Origin: Pelotomaculum schinkii
GTDB taxonomy: Bacteria > Bacillota > Desulfotomaculia > Desulfotomaculales > Pelotomaculaceae
Assembly (NCBI RefSeq): GCF_004369205.1
Contig: NZ_QFGA01000003.1
Location: forward strand, 248,001-312,000
Direction of reading: 5' to 3'
DNA length: 64,000 nucleotides
A program made the translations under genes and the position numbers. Positions 48,791 to 58,698 of the stretch are shown here, in pieces. Positions within the stretch are counted from its first letter, which is position 1. Every line of letters begins with the position of its first letter. The notes beneath the pieces are model-generated. The model was not told where the DNA came from. It worked only from the letters and a program-made list of their open reading frames with translations, and searched no databases.

Positions 48791-49150
48791 CCAGGGTTGA
48801 CCTCTAAAATAAGTCCAGCCTACAGGGCGTTTTAAAAATGTAGGTGCGAATTCATTCGCACAAAAGTTAAATTAGCCACACAAGTTCGGCGCTGGCGCGC
48901 CGTGTGCGATTGTTTCATGACGCGTGGCGCCGCGATAGCGGCTTGTGGAACTACTCACGCAAGCTGTAACTTATTGATTCAATTGGCCTATGAGAATGCT
49001 GGATATACTACGCCCTACGTCTTACGGCTAAAAATCGTGGGAGCGACTATTCGCACATTGCCATTAGAAGGGAGTATATATAAGCGGTTTGTAGTATACT
49101 ACTGCCCTCCAGCATAGTAATGAATAAAGTATATAAAGGGAGGTCTATCA
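48791..49150. other. Non-coding gap after dnaE
   Basis: About 360 bases with no convincing gene. It holds the palindromic repeat at 48844-48861, a GC-rich GGCGCTGGCGCGCCG inverted stretch near 48888 and an AT-rich TATATA region before pgpA. A 71-codon frame at 48902 has no ribosome-binding site and odd composition. Confidence 0.6.
48844..48861. repeat. Dispersed palindromic repeat, copy 2
   Basis: GTGCGAATTCATTCGCAC has 8-bp inverted arms around TC. Related copies at 42554-42572 and 61331-61349. Confidence 0.6.
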
Positions 49151-49657
49151 ATGAGCAAGGAATTGGCGGCCCTGTTGATGGAGAGAGGGGTCTACCTGCA
49201 TGAGATCGCCCAAATTGTTTACGAATTGCAGATAGGGTTTGTACCCGGTCTTACTCTGGAATACTGTGTTGAGGTCTTAACCGGGGTTTTGGAGAAAAGA
49301 GAAGTCCAGTTTGCCGTGCTTACCGGTGTGGCCCTGGATAACCTGGCGGAAGCCAACCTGCTGCCCTCTCCCCTCCAGGAAATTATTCAAAATGACCACC
49401 CGCTGTACGGTATTGATGAGGTATTGGGGTTGGGCATAGCGAATATCTACGGCACCATCGGGACCACCAGTTTTGGCTACCTGGATAAAGAGAAGGTGGG
49501 AGTGATCGGCAGGCTTAATTTAAACAAAATTAATAAGGTCAACACGTTTATGGACGATCTGATAGCAGGCATTGCCGCTGCGGCAGCTGCCAAAATCGCC
49601 CATGCCAGTATCAGCCATATCAGCAATCTGAACAGCAGGACTGGACCAAAGAGCTGA
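49151..49657 (+). CDS. pgpA: Phosphatidylglycerophosphatase A family protein
   Basis: A 168-residue YutG/PgpA-type protein; ATG behind GGGAGG. ELAALLMERGVYLHEIAQIV, REVQFAVLTGVALDNLAE, DHPLYGIDEVLGLGIANIYG and VNTFMDDLIAGIAAAAAAKI are the usual conserved blocks. In Firmicutes it is a likely phosphatidylglycerophosphate phosphatase in phospholipid synthesis. The mtrB gene follows 90 bases on. Confidence 0.85.
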   Translation: MSKELAALLMERGVYLHEIAQIVYELQIGFVPGLTLEYCVEVLTGVLEKREVQFAVLTGVALDNLAEANLLPSPLQEIIQNDHPLYGIDEVLGLGIANIYGTIGTTSFGYLDKEKVGVIGRLNLNKINKVNTFMDDLIAGIAAAAAAKIAHASISHISNLNSRTGPKS

Positions 49658-49747
49658 CCACTTGCTTGTAAAAGGTGTTGCCCTGTGTTAATATGGATTT
49701 GTCATAAGATGGGTTTGTTAAATGAAGGCAATCACAAGGGGTGATCG

Positions 49748-49981
49748 ATGTTGCAGGAAATGTGGGAAATTACCGGCGAGTATGTGGTGATTAAGGCGCT
49801 GGAAAATGGGGTCACCATCATAGGTTTGACCCGGGGCAGGGACACCAAGTTTCACCATTCCGAAAAGCTGGATAAAGGGGAAATCATGATCGCCCAGTTT
49901 ACCGAACATACCTCAGCAATCAAAATAAGGGGAAGGGTGGAACTGCTGACCAAACACGGCAGTCTCAAAACAGACGATTAA
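49748..49981 (+). CDS. mtrB: Tryptophan RNA-binding attenuation protein (TRAP)
   Basis: A 77-residue protein. Its core [40 protein letters not shown] and [15 protein letters not shown] is almost the Bacillus TRAP sequence, including the KFH, KLDKG and KIRG residues that contact RNA and the Thr/Ser residues that bind tryptophan. TRAP forms an 11-subunit ring that binds repeated GAG/UAG triplets in trp leaders and lowers expression when tryptophan is plentiful. The trp targets are not in this window. ATG behind GGGGTGAT. Confidence 0.95.
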   Translation: MLQEMWEITGEYVVIKALENGVTIIGLTRGRDTKFHHSEKLDKGEIMIAQFTEHTSAIKIRGRVELLTKHGSLKTDD

Positions 49982-50194
49982 ACTGCCGGTATAGAGTATT
50001 ATTATCCAACTGGACGTTTCTGATTGGGGATATTTTCCTGAGACGAGGTGTGTCCTATTTTTTTAATGAAAAATGGCACTGGTATCCAGGGCAAAAGCTC
50101 TGGATATACTTATTTTAGTGAAAAAGAGGATTACCGTCCAAACGGGTAGAAAGATTATTTGCGAGACGGCAAAACTGGAAGAGGAGGCATTCTT

Positions 50195-50386
50195 GTGTGG
50201 ACGGTGGTATATATTGCGCCTAGTCTGAAAGAAGCCGAAAAGATGAGAAATCTTTTATCGACTGAGGGCTTTTTAGTGAAACTAAGGACAATCGGCCTGC
50301 CGCAAGCCAACGATGCATGTTCCGTGGAAATATTAGTTCCGGAGTCGGAAGTGGATGAGGCGCTGGAAACTATCAATACTATTTAA
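50195..50386 (+). CDS. DUF2007-like small protein upstream of accD
   Basis: A 63-residue protein; GTG 50195 lies behind GAGGAGG, better than the longer frame from 50159. WTVVYIAPSLKEAEKMRNLL, then SVEILVPESEVDEALETI, forms a ferredoxin-like beta-alpha-beta fold as in DUF2007 putative signal-transducing proteins. It lies 32 bases before accD in the likely fatty-acid synthesis operon. Role unknown. Confidence 0.65.
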   Translation: MWTVVYIAPSLKEAEKMRNLLSTEGFLVKLRTIGLPQANDACSVEILVPESEVDEALETINTI

Positions 50387-50418
50387 TTTGTTTTAAAGTT
50401 GTGATAAGGAGTGTTTTT

Positions 50419-51270
50419 ATGGTTCTAGAGTTTTTTCGCAAGCAGAAATACATAGCGGTGCAGCCCGAACCCGTCAGCCGTGATATCCCTGAAGGTATAT
50501 GGGTCAAATGCAGCCGCTGCAATGAAATTATCTTCAGCAAGGAACTGGACAAAAATTGCAAGGTCTGCCAGAAATGCGGGTTTCATTTCAGGGCGTCGGC
50601 TTACGAGCGGATAGCGATGACGCTGGATGAAGGGACCTTTAAAGAAATGGATACCGATATGCTGCCGGTTAACCCGTTTAAGTCTGCTGAATACGAAGAG
50701 AAGTTGCAGGCGGCGCGCAAAAAGAGCGGGCTGAATGAGGCGGTGGTAACGGGGGAAGGCGCCCTGCAGGGCTTTCAGGTCGTGATTGTCGTCATGGACT
50801 CCAATTACATGATGGCCAGTATGGGCACCGTGGCAGGAGAGAAAATAGCCAGGGCTATAGAGGCGGCAGCCGAAGGGCAGAAGCCGTTGATCATTTTTTC
50901 AGCTTCCGGGGGCGCCCGCATGCAGGAAGGTATACTATCCCTGATGCAGATGGCCAAGACGGTAGCCGCTCTGGATAAATTGGAAAAAGCCGGTCAACTC
51001 TATATTTCAGTATTAACCGATCCCACTACCGGCGGGGTCAGCGCCAGCTTTGCCGCCCTGGGCGACATTATCATCGCCGAACCGGGAGCTCTGATCGGCT
51101 TTGCCGGCCAGCGTGTCATCGAACAGACTATACGGCAGAAACTGCCGGAAGGATTTCAGCGGGCGGAATTTCTAAAAAGCCATGGCTTTGTTGATATGAT
51201 AGTGGCCAGGACGGAGCTGAAATCGACATTGGCCAAAATATTGGAATTACACCTGCGGGGGGAGAAGTAA
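50419..51270 (+). CDS. accD: Acetyl-CoA carboxylase carboxyltransferase subunit beta
   Basis: A 283-residue protein; ATG 50419 behind AAGGAG. The N-terminal zinc ribbon is CSRC then CQKCGFHF; the crotonase-like carboxyltransferase domain shows MDSNYMMASMGTVAGEKIAR and IFSASGGARMQEG. With AccA it transfers the carboxyl group from biotin to acetyl-CoA, giving malonyl-CoA. The accA start follows four bases after the stop; accB and accC must be elsewhere. Confidence 0.97.
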   Translation: MVLEFFRKQKYIAVQPEPVSRDIPEGIWVKCSRCNEIIFSKELDKNCKVCQKCGFHFRASAYERIAMTLDEGTFKEMDTDMLPVNPFKSAEYEEKLQAARKKSGLNEAVVTGEGALQGFQVVIVVMDSNYMMASMGTVAGEKIARAIEAAAEGQKPLIIFSASGGARMQEGILSLMQMAKTVAALDKLEKAGQLYISVLTDPTTGGVSASFAALGDIIIAEPGALIGFAGQRVIEQTIRQKLPEGFQRAEFLKSHGFVDMIVARTELKSTLAKILELHLRGEK

Positions 51271-51274
51271 GTTA

Positions 51275-52234
51275 ATGTCGGCTACTCTTGAATTTGAAAG
51301 ACCCATCCAGGAATTGGAAGAAAAAATTGATGAGCTTAGAAAGTTCTCCAGGGAAAAAGGTATCGATCTTACTAACGAGATAACAATCCTTGAAAACCGG
51401 GCCAGGGAGGTCAGGGGGTCTATATACGGAAACCTCAACTCCTGGCAAAAAGTCCTCATTGCCAGGCATCCCGAACGGCCCAACGCGTATTATTACATTA
51501 ACAATTTGTTTACTGACTTTATGGAACTGCACGGCGACCGCTGCTTCAGGGATGATCCCTCGGTGGCAGGGGGTATCGGCCGGTTTAACGGATATTCGGT
51601 CACCGTAATCAGCCATCTCAAGGGAAAGGACACCAAAGAAAATCTGGCCAGGAACTTCGGTATGGCTCATCCCGAGGGGTATCGCAAGGCCATACGCCTG
51701 ATGAAGCAGGCTGAAAAGTTCAAGCGCCCTGTGATAACATTTATTGACACCCCCGGCGCTTACCCCGGCATGGGCGCGGAGGAGCGGGGGCAGTCCGAGG
51801 CTATCGCTAAAAGCATTCTCACCATGGCAGCTCTCAGGGTCCCCATTATCTCGGTGGTGATTGGCGAAGGAGGCAGCGGGGGTGCCCTCGCTTTTGGTGT
51901 TGGCGACCGTATCTTGATGCAGGAGCACGCCGTCTATTCGGTTATAACACCAGAGGGTTACGCCAGCATTCTGTGGAAGGATTCCAGCCGCAACCGCGAA
52001 GCTGCCGAGACGATGAAAGTTACTGCCCAGGACCTCCTTGCTCTTGGTGTGGCCGACCAAATTGTACCCGAGCCGCTGGGAGGCGCCCACAGAGAACCTG
52101 AAGCCTCGGCTGAGCTCTTAGGCAAAGCGCTGGCCGCAAATCTGAATGAATTGCTTGGTATAGACCCGGACATACTTGTAGCAGCCAGATATAAAAAGTT
52201 TCGGGCGATAGGAAACCTTGGAGGGACTTTTTAA
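51275..52234 (+). CDS. accA: Acetyl-CoA carboxylase carboxyltransferase subunit alpha
   Basis: A 319-residue AccA; ATG behind GGGGGAGAAG. The coiled N-terminus ELEEKIDELRKFSREKGID, then ELHGDRCFRDDPSVAGGIGR, FIDTPGAYPGMGAEERGQSE and GEGGSGGALAFGVGDRILM, carry the oxyanion-hole glycines of the active site. It pairs with AccD. The pfkA gene follows after 116 bases. Confidence 0.97.
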   Translation: MSATLEFERPIQELEEKIDELRKFSREKGIDLTNEITILENRAREVRGSIYGNLNSWQKVLIARHPERPNAYYYINNLFTDFMELHGDRCFRDDPSVAGGIGRFNGYSVTVISHLKGKDTKENLARNFGMAHPEGYRKAIRLMKQAEKFKRPVITFIDTPGAYPGMGAEERGQSEAIAKSILTMAALRVPIISVVIGEGGSGGALAFGVGDRILMQEHAVYSVITPEGYASILWKDSSRNREAAETMKVTAQDLLALGVADQIVPEPLGGAHREPEASAELLGKALAANLNELLGIDPDILVAARYKKFRAIGNLGGTF

Positions 52235-52329
52235 TCAAAAACCAGTGTTGAGCCCGCAGGATAACGGTATATATTCAGTAAACCATGCTTCCACCGCCGG
52301 GTTCACTGAAAAGTTACGGATAACGATAA

Positions 52330-53313
<984 letters not shown>

Positions 53314-53325
53314 GGAGGAGATAGT

Positions 53326-55080
53326 TTGCGGCGGTCAAAAATAGTTTGCACCATTGGTCCTGCCACCGATGATGTGGCCATGCTCAAGAAACTTCTCCTG
53401 GCCGGGATGAATGTGGCCCGCTTGAATTTCTCCCACGGTACCCATGAGGAGCACGGCAGGCGCGCTGCAGCGGTGCGCCGGGCAGCCGCCGAGGCCGGCG
53501 TAAATGTGGCGATTATGCTCGATACCAAGGGGCCGGAAATCCGCCTGGGCTATTTTAAGGAAGAACCGGTTATCCTCGAAGAGAATGCCACCGTGACTCT
53601 GACCACCGAGCAGATCAAAGGGGACCGGGAGCGCATACCCGTGACCTACCCCGGGTTGCCCGGTGACGTTAAAGAGGGCGACGCTATCCTGATCGCGGAC
53701 GGTTTGATCGAGCTCAAAGTTTTGTCCACCACACCCACAGAAATATTATGCAGGGTTATCAACGGAGGGAAATTGGCCAGCCAGAAGGGCATTAACCTGC
53801 CCGGCGTGGAGGTGAATCTTCCTGCTGTCACCGAAAAAGATGTTCAGGACATCACCTTCGGTGTTGAGCAGGGTTTTGACTTTATCGCCGCCTCTTTTAT
53901 CAGGAAAGCTTCTGATGTCCTGGCCATCCGCCAGGTACTGGAAGAGGCCGGCGCCAACCTGGACATCATTTCCAAAATAGAAAGCAGGCAGGCGGTTAAC
54001 AACCTGGATGAAATTATCAGAGTTTCAAACGGGATCATGGTAGCCAGGGGAGACCTGGGTGTGGAGATTCCGGCGGAAGAAGTACCCCTGGTGCAAAAAG
54101 ATATTATCGAGAGATGCAACCTGCTTGGTAAACCGGTGGTTACGGCAACCCAGATGCTCGACTCGATGATCAACAACCCCCGTCCCACCCGGGCGGAGGC
54201 CAGCGATGTGGCCAACGCTATTTTTGACGGGACGGACGCGGTGATGCTTTCAGGAGAAACCGCTGCCGGCAAATACCCGCTGGAGGCGGTAGAAACTATG
54301 GCCCGTATCGCTGAACGGGCTGAAGCGGCATTGCATTATGAAGGTATGCTGGCAAAGAAAAGGGGCGCCATACCTCACCGCACCGTAACAGACGCCATCA
54401 GTTACGCTACTTGCGCCAGCGCCCAGGATCTCGGCGCCGCCGCCATTATCACCGCCACCGAGTCGGGGCACACTGCCAAAATGGTTGCCAAATACCGGCC
54501 TAAGGCCCCTGTTATTGCGGTAACGCCGCATGCCGCGGTGATGAGAAAACTTGCTCTGACCTGGGGGATCAAGCCTCTTTTAGCGGCTCCCAAGGAAAGC
54601 ACGGATGAAATGATGGCGGAAGCCGTTGAGGCTTCCCTGCAGGCCGGGTTGATTAAGGGGGGAGATTTGATTATTTTTACTGCAGGTGTTCCCGCAAGAG
54701 TACAGGGCACCACCAATTTGCTGCGCGTTCATACCGTGGCGGATATTCTGGCAAGGGGTGTGGGCATCGGCCGTGATGCGGTAACCGGCGTAGTGAGGGT
54801 TGCGGGTGATTCTAGAGAGGCTGTCGATAAGGTTAAACAGGGCGATGTCCTGGTGGCCAAAGCAACAGACACCGAATACATACCGGCCATGAAAAAGGCC
54901 GCCGCGGTGGTTACTGAAGCGGGAGGCCTGACTTCCCACGCTGCCATTGTCTGCCTCGAGTTCGGCATACCGGTGGTGGTAAATGTTGAACAAGCTACCT
55001 CGGTACTGCCTGACGGTGAACTGGTAACCATAGACGGGCACAGGGGCCTGATTTACAAGGGCGCCGCCAAAGTACTGTGA
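53326..55080 (+). CDS. pyk: Pyruvate kinase with C-terminal PEP-utiliser domain
   Basis: A 584-residue enzyme starting at TTG behind AAGGAGGAG. RRSKIVCTIGPATDDVAML, NFSHGTHEEH, LDTKGPEIRLG, SKIESRQAVNNLDEII and MVARGDLGVEIPAEEV with TATQMLDSMI define the kinase core. The last 95 residues (GGLTSHAAIVCLEFGIPVVV) are the extra PEP-utiliser mobile domain typical of Bacillus and clostridial enzymes. It makes ATP and pyruvate at the end of glycolysis. Confidence 0.97.
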   Translation: MRRSKIVCTIGPATDDVAMLKKLLLAGMNVARLNFSHGTHEEHGRRAAAVRRAAAEAGVNVAIMLDTKGPEIRLGYFKEEPVILEENATVTLTTEQIKGDRERIPVTYPGLPGDVKEGDAILIADGLIELKVLSTTPTEILCRVINGGKLASQKGINLPGVEVNLPAVTEKDVQDITFGVEQGFDFIAASFIRKASDVLAIRQVLEEAGANLDIISKIESRQAVNNLDEIIRVSNGIMVARGDLGVEIPAEEVPLVQKDIIERCNLLGKPVVTATQMLDSMINNPRPTRAEASDVANAIFDGTDAVMLSGETAAGKYPLEAVETMARIAERAEAALHYEGMLAKKRGAIPHRTVTDAISYATCASAQDLGAAAIITATESGHTAKMVAKYRPKAPVIAVTPHAAVMRKLALTWGIKPLLAAPKESTDEMMAEAVEASLQAGLIKGGDLIIFTAGVPARVQGTTNLLRVHTVADILARGVGIGRDAVTGVVRVAGDSREAVDKVKQGDVLVAKATDTEYIPAMKKAAAVVTEAGGLTSHAAIVCLEFGIPVVVNVEQATSVLPDGELVTIDGHRGLIYKGAAKVL

Positions 55081-55081
55081 T

Positions 55082-55296
55082 GAGACGTGAGAAGTGGGAC
55101 GTGAGACGTGAGTATATTCTGCATTTCTTATCAGTTTTGTGTAGGGTGTAAGGGGTTAAGTCATTGATGGAAACATGTATTGGTGTTAGAAATTGGCTCG
55201 TTTACTGAAACTGCAGACAAAACACCTAAATACAGGCGTTTTTTGTTTAAAAGATTACTTCCCACGTCCCACGTCTCACGTCTCACGACTCATATT
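55082..55296. repeat. ACGTGAGACGTGAG inverted repeat cluster
   Basis: Three ACGTGAG-type units at about 55085-55112 (GAGAAGTGGGACGTGAGACG) are mirrored at 55258-55292 (CCCACGTCCCACGTCTCACG). The two ends could form a long imperfect stem over about 210 bases. No gene is recognised inside. Confidence 0.6.
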
Positions 55297-55341
55297 GTTC
55301 CTTCCTACGGGTATTCTAATAATACCGAAGGGGGGATTTTT

Positions 55342-55947
55342 TTGTCGGATTTTATTCTTAATTACCTCTCTACCCTGGGTTTGGTCGGGTTGCTGATGGG
55401 GGTGTTTATTGAGTCGATGGGTGTGCCTTTTCCAGGAGGGATCATGGTAATCCTGACCGGTCTTTTGGTTAACCAGGGCCGGTTGGAGTTTTCCAGCGCC
55501 ATGTTGGCCACCCTCTCCGGGTATACGGGAGGCTCTTTAACCGCTTATCTTATCGGTAGAAACCTTGGCCAGCCTTTTTTTGTCCGGATCGGCGCCTTTT
55601 TACGCATATCTCCCGAGCGATTTGAACAGGCGCAGTCCTTGCTGGACCGTTCGGCTCCGGCTTTTATTATTTTTGGGCGTTTTCTGCCGGGCCTGAGCAA
55701 CCTGACCCCCTATATGGCCGGCGTCACCCGCATCAGCCTGCCTTATTTTCTTTTATACAACTCCATTTTCACAGTGGGATGGGGATTTCTTTACCTCCTG
55801 TTGGGGATGTTTTTCGGCCATAATTACCAGCTGATTGCGCCTTACATAAACACCAGGCTGCCGCTGGTGGGGCTGGCCCTGCTGGGAAGTTGCCTGGCCT
55901 ATCTCTTAATTAGAAATTCTCTTCGCAACAGGATAAAAAACGAATGA
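55342..55947 (+). CDS. DedA-family membrane protein
   Basis: About 201 residues; TTG 55342 lies behind GGGGGGAT, shorter than the longest frame. GVFIESMGVPFPGGIMVILT is the DedA reentrant Glu/Pro motif; GRFLPGLSNLTPYMAGVTRI with its conserved Arg is the second. Four to five membrane helices. DedA proteins are thought to scramble or flip lipid carriers such as undecaprenyl phosphate and to support proton-motive-force homeostasis; the substrate here is unknown. Confidence 0.9.
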   Translation: MSDFILNYLSTLGLVGLLMGVFIESMGVPFPGGIMVILTGLLVNQGRLEFSSAMLATLSGYTGGSLTAYLIGRNLGQPFFVRIGAFLRISPERFEQAQSLLDRSAPAFIIFGRFLPGLSNLTPYMAGVTRISLPYFLLYNSIFTVGWGFLYLLLGMFFGHNYQLIAPYINTRLPLVGLALLGSCLAYLLIRNSLRNRIKNE

Positions 55948-56035
55948 AAACAAAAATTATTTTAAGAGGATAAATAATCCTCCTGTGAGAAGTATTAATT
56001 GCCGGTTGACATAACAAGCAAGGCAGGGGTGTAAA

Positions 56036-57028
56036 ATGATAACAGTGATCAAAGGAGATATTACCGGAGTGGCTGTTGATGCCATTGTCAATATAAGCCC
56101 TGTTCCGGTAGAGGATGCGTTAGTTGCCGGCGACTCGTTCAAGGGAGGCAGTTGCATTTATACAACCGGCACGGGAGAGGCCCTTGCCGCTGACGAGGCC
56201 GGGGTAAGGCTTGTCACCCGCAAGGCCTTGCTGCGGGCAGAGGAGTGCGGCTTGCATAACATCGCTGTTCCTGTTCCGGTTACAGGGTTAGGAGAGCTTG
56301 ACCCGGAGGCTGCGGCTAAAGTGATGGTCAGTGAGGCAAGGCGTCTCTTGGCTCACAGCAACAGCATCGAAAACGTGATTTTTTCAGTTTTTGCTGATAC
56401 GGCATTTGAGACCTTTTTAAAAGTAGCCAGGCGGGACCAGGTCGTTTGCCTGGGGGACAGCATTACTTATGGTTACCCAGGCGGGCCGGAGACCTCCTGG
56501 GTAGCTCTTTCGTCTAAGATGGTTGGCCTCACTCTGGTTAACGAAGGAATTAACGGGGATTCCACCTGCGGGATGCTGGACCGCTTGAAATATGATGTTC
56601 GACCAATGGCGCCGGCTTATGTGATCATCCTGGGTGGCGCCAACGATATCTTGCTTGGGGGCAGCGTGGAGAAGATCCAGGATAACATCAAAACCATGGC
56701 AGCGGTAGCTCTTGAGGCGGGGATATGTCCTGTCCTGGTTGTGCCGCCCCCGGCTTTGCCGGGCGGGGGCTTTGTGCCTCCCGGCTTGGCCGGTAGTCTG
56801 GCAGAAGCAATGGCAACCATCGGCTGTTGGGTCAGGTCATTTGCAGAGCAGGAGCGACTCCCGGCGCTGGATTTTTACACTCCCATGCTGGATCCCCAAA
56901 CCGGGAAGGGTAACCCGCATTACTTTACGGACGGAGCTCATCCCAACCAAAAGGGTTACCGTGAGCTGGCCAGGGCGGCCGGACAGACGCTGCTCCGGTT
57001 AAAAAAAGGATTTTATTACAAAGGTTAA
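56036..57028 (+). CDS. Macro-domain/SGNH-hydrolase fusion protein
   Basis: A 330-residue two-domain protein with ATG behind AGGGGTG. Residues 1-130 follow the macro-domain course: VIKGDITGVAVDAIVNISP at the start, a Gly-rich loop YTTGTGEAL and a C-terminal helix, but the ADP-ribose-binding VNAAN core is altered to VNISP. Residues about 138-330 are an SGNH/GDSL esterase: CLGDSITYG (nucleophile Ser), GING, GGANDIL and DGAHPNQKGYREL (Asp/His). The fusion suggests deacylation of a nucleotide- or ADP-ribose-linked ester, which is inference. Confidence 0.75.
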   Translation: MITVIKGDITGVAVDAIVNISPVPVEDALVAGDSFKGGSCIYTTGTGEALAADEAGVRLVTRKALLRAEECGLHNIAVPVPVTGLGELDPEAAAKVMVSEARRLLAHSNSIENVIFSVFADTAFETFLKVARRDQVVCLGDSITYGYPGGPETSWVALSSKMVGLTLVNEGINGDSTCGMLDRLKYDVRPMAPAYVIILGGANDILLGGSVEKIQDNIKTMAAVALEAGICPVLVVPPPALPGGGFVPPGLAGSLAEAMATIGCWVRSFAEQERLPALDFYTPMLDPQTGKGNPHYFTDGAHPNQKGYRELARAAGQTLLRLKKGFYYKG

Positions 57029-57279
57029 TCACCCTTACTCTTTGTAGACCCCGCGTTCTATAAACAACTCACCAAACAGCCTCTTTTGAGCCTCTCCTCT
57101 ACATTTAAGCTCGCGACGCTTTGCTTGATTTTCACCTGCCCGTTAATGTTATAATTACCCGGTAAAGGGATAAAAAGGCGTTGTTGCCGCGAGGTGCAAA
57201 CATTTTTAATTTTAGACAGGAATTGTATTTCAAGTCGAGAACTTATATGTGACCGCATTTATTGCATGGGGGTAGGGGT

Positions 57280-57786
57280 ATGTATAAAGAAATAGCCATT
57301 CCCGAATTTATTGGGGAGACAGAGCAGGCTGTGATTCTGGTGGTACCGGCCCTGGAGCGGGATTTATCGGTATTGTTTAAGCGCTTCCATGAAGGCGAGG
57401 AAATAAATTACTGGTTTAGCTGGGAATTAACACTGCTCAATGATGATCAATATATGGTTACCCTGGAGATTGGTTGGGACGGAGAAGACGTGGTTTCCAT
57501 CGGCTTTACACTGGACATGTGGGAGTACCTGCCGGTTATAACCAGGCGCAGCCATGTTGTCTTGATGACGGACTGGCGTCTCATCGAGGAGGGCATTGCA
57601 GCCGGGATGGACAAGATGGGGAGATTCCGGCCCAGGGCCTTGCTGGTACGCAACGCGGGCCGGGGCATGGGAGAGCTGTCCAGTAAAGTGGCCGATCAGG
57701 CCATGTATAGCAAAAGCAATATCAAGCTGGCGCAGTTGCTTGAAATTTTGCGGGACAGCTTCATTTCAAAGGCGAACTTGCACTAG
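57280..57786 (+). CDS. Hypothetical protein, 168 aa
   Basis: Not recognised. ATG 57280 follows GGTAGGGG. Mixed alpha/beta (AVILVVPALERDLSVLFKRF, YMVTLEIGWDGEDVVSIGFT) with a helical basic end. No signal peptide. It sits between the macro/SGNH gene and a ferritin-like gene, with no evident operon partner. Confidence 0.6.
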   Translation: MYKEIAIPEFIGETEQAVILVVPALERDLSVLFKRFHEGEEINYWFSWELTLLNDDQYMVTLEIGWDGEDVVSIGFTLDMWEYLPVITRRSHVVLMTDWRLIEEGIAAGMDKMGRFRPRALLVRNAGRGMGELSSKVADQAMYSKSNIKLAQLLEILRDSFISKANLH

Positions 57787-57853
57787 CGGCGGACGGATAG
57801 GAAAGGAAATAGTGGAAATGAATATATCATATTAAAACTCGGGAGGTATCCAG

Positions 57854-58321
57854 GTGGGGCCGTCCAAAATCAGCGAAATCGCCAGGGGCGCCATGCGTAT
57901 AGAGGAAAAGGGCTTCAGGTTTTACAGCGCCATGGCCCGCATGACGGAAGATGAACGGGCCAGGCAGATATTTATAAAACTTGCTGATGAAGAAAAGGAA
58001 CACTTAAAGGTTTTTGAAAAGCTCCTGGTGTGTTATGATCACGATGAATTTCTTGAACCGGAGGTTTCGGAGTATCTTAACGCCGTTATGCAGGAAAATC
58101 TCTTTCCCGTGGATGTGGAACCGGGGCAGGCTGGCTGGAAAGCTGAAACCATGAAGGATGCCCTGGCCATCGGGGTCCAGGCTGAAAAGGACGCCATTTT
58201 AGTCTATCATGAACTACTGTCGCGCACCCGTTCGGATAATGGACGCAAGTTGCTGTACAGTTTAATTGAGGAAGAAAAAATGCATTTGGTAGAGTTGAGA
58301 AGTTACTATGAGGAAATCTGA
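57854..58321 (+). CDS. Ferritin-like/rubrerythrin-family diiron protein
   Basis: A 155-residue four-helix protein; GTG start behind GGGAGGT. Metal ligands appear as EEKGFRFYSAM, then DEEKEHLKVFEKL, GVQAEKDAILVYHELL and EEEKMHLVELRSYY, the paired ExxH-type helices of ferritin-like proteins. No rubredoxin domain follows, unlike full rubrerythrins. Likely peroxide scavenging or iron handling in an anaerobe. A zinc-ribbon protein gene follows 65 bases later. Confidence 0.8.
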   Translation: MGPSKISEIARGAMRIEEKGFRFYSAMARMTEDERARQIFIKLADEEKEHLKVFEKLLVCYDHDEFLEPEVSEYLNAVMQENLFPVDVEPGQAGWKAETMKDALAIGVQAEKDAILVYHELLSRTRSDNGRKLLYSLIEEEKMHLVELRSYYEEI

Positions 58322-58386
58322 AGATATTTAAAATATTGCTGTATAATGGTAAATTATATATTAGGTATCTTGAGGGGGCGTTTTAT

Positions 58387-58605
58387 ATGCTGGACCTGTT
58401 TGGCAAGCTTAAGGTTAAAAAAAATCAAGAACAGGGGCATGAGGCCAGGTGCGTGTGCGGTGAGTTGGCCATCCGGATCCCCGAAGAAAAGAAAGAGATC
58501 TACTTGTGCCAGAAGTGCAATAAACTCCTCTATTACGTGGATCCCGCCCCAAGCTTGACCAACGTTATCCCGCTCAGTCTGGGTTTCTTCAAGAGACGCA
58601 AGTAA
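58387..58605 (+). CDS. Small zinc-ribbon protein, 72 aa
   Basis: ATG 58387 behind GAGGGGGCG; the longer frame from 58336 is unlikely. One CVCG and one CQKC pair flank about 20 residues (a zinc ribbon), with a hydrophobic basic tail. Possibly a partner of the ferritin-like protein upstream, but the spacing gives only weak support. Family not recognised. Confidence 0.55.
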   Translation: MLDLFGKLKVKKNQEQGHEARCVCGELAIRIPEEKKEIYLCQKCNKLLYYVDPAPSLTNVIPLSLGFFKRRK

Positions 58606-58698
58606 CGGCTGCAGGATAGTTGTTAAGTAAACAAAATTCATATAATTAAAAGCGGTGGGAATAATACGTTTTAACAATCCTTTAGTTGGGAAGGTAAA

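Noticed and set aside
48902-49117. 71-codon frame after dnaE
   Set aside because: No ribosome-binding site; composition and position suggest intergenic sequence.
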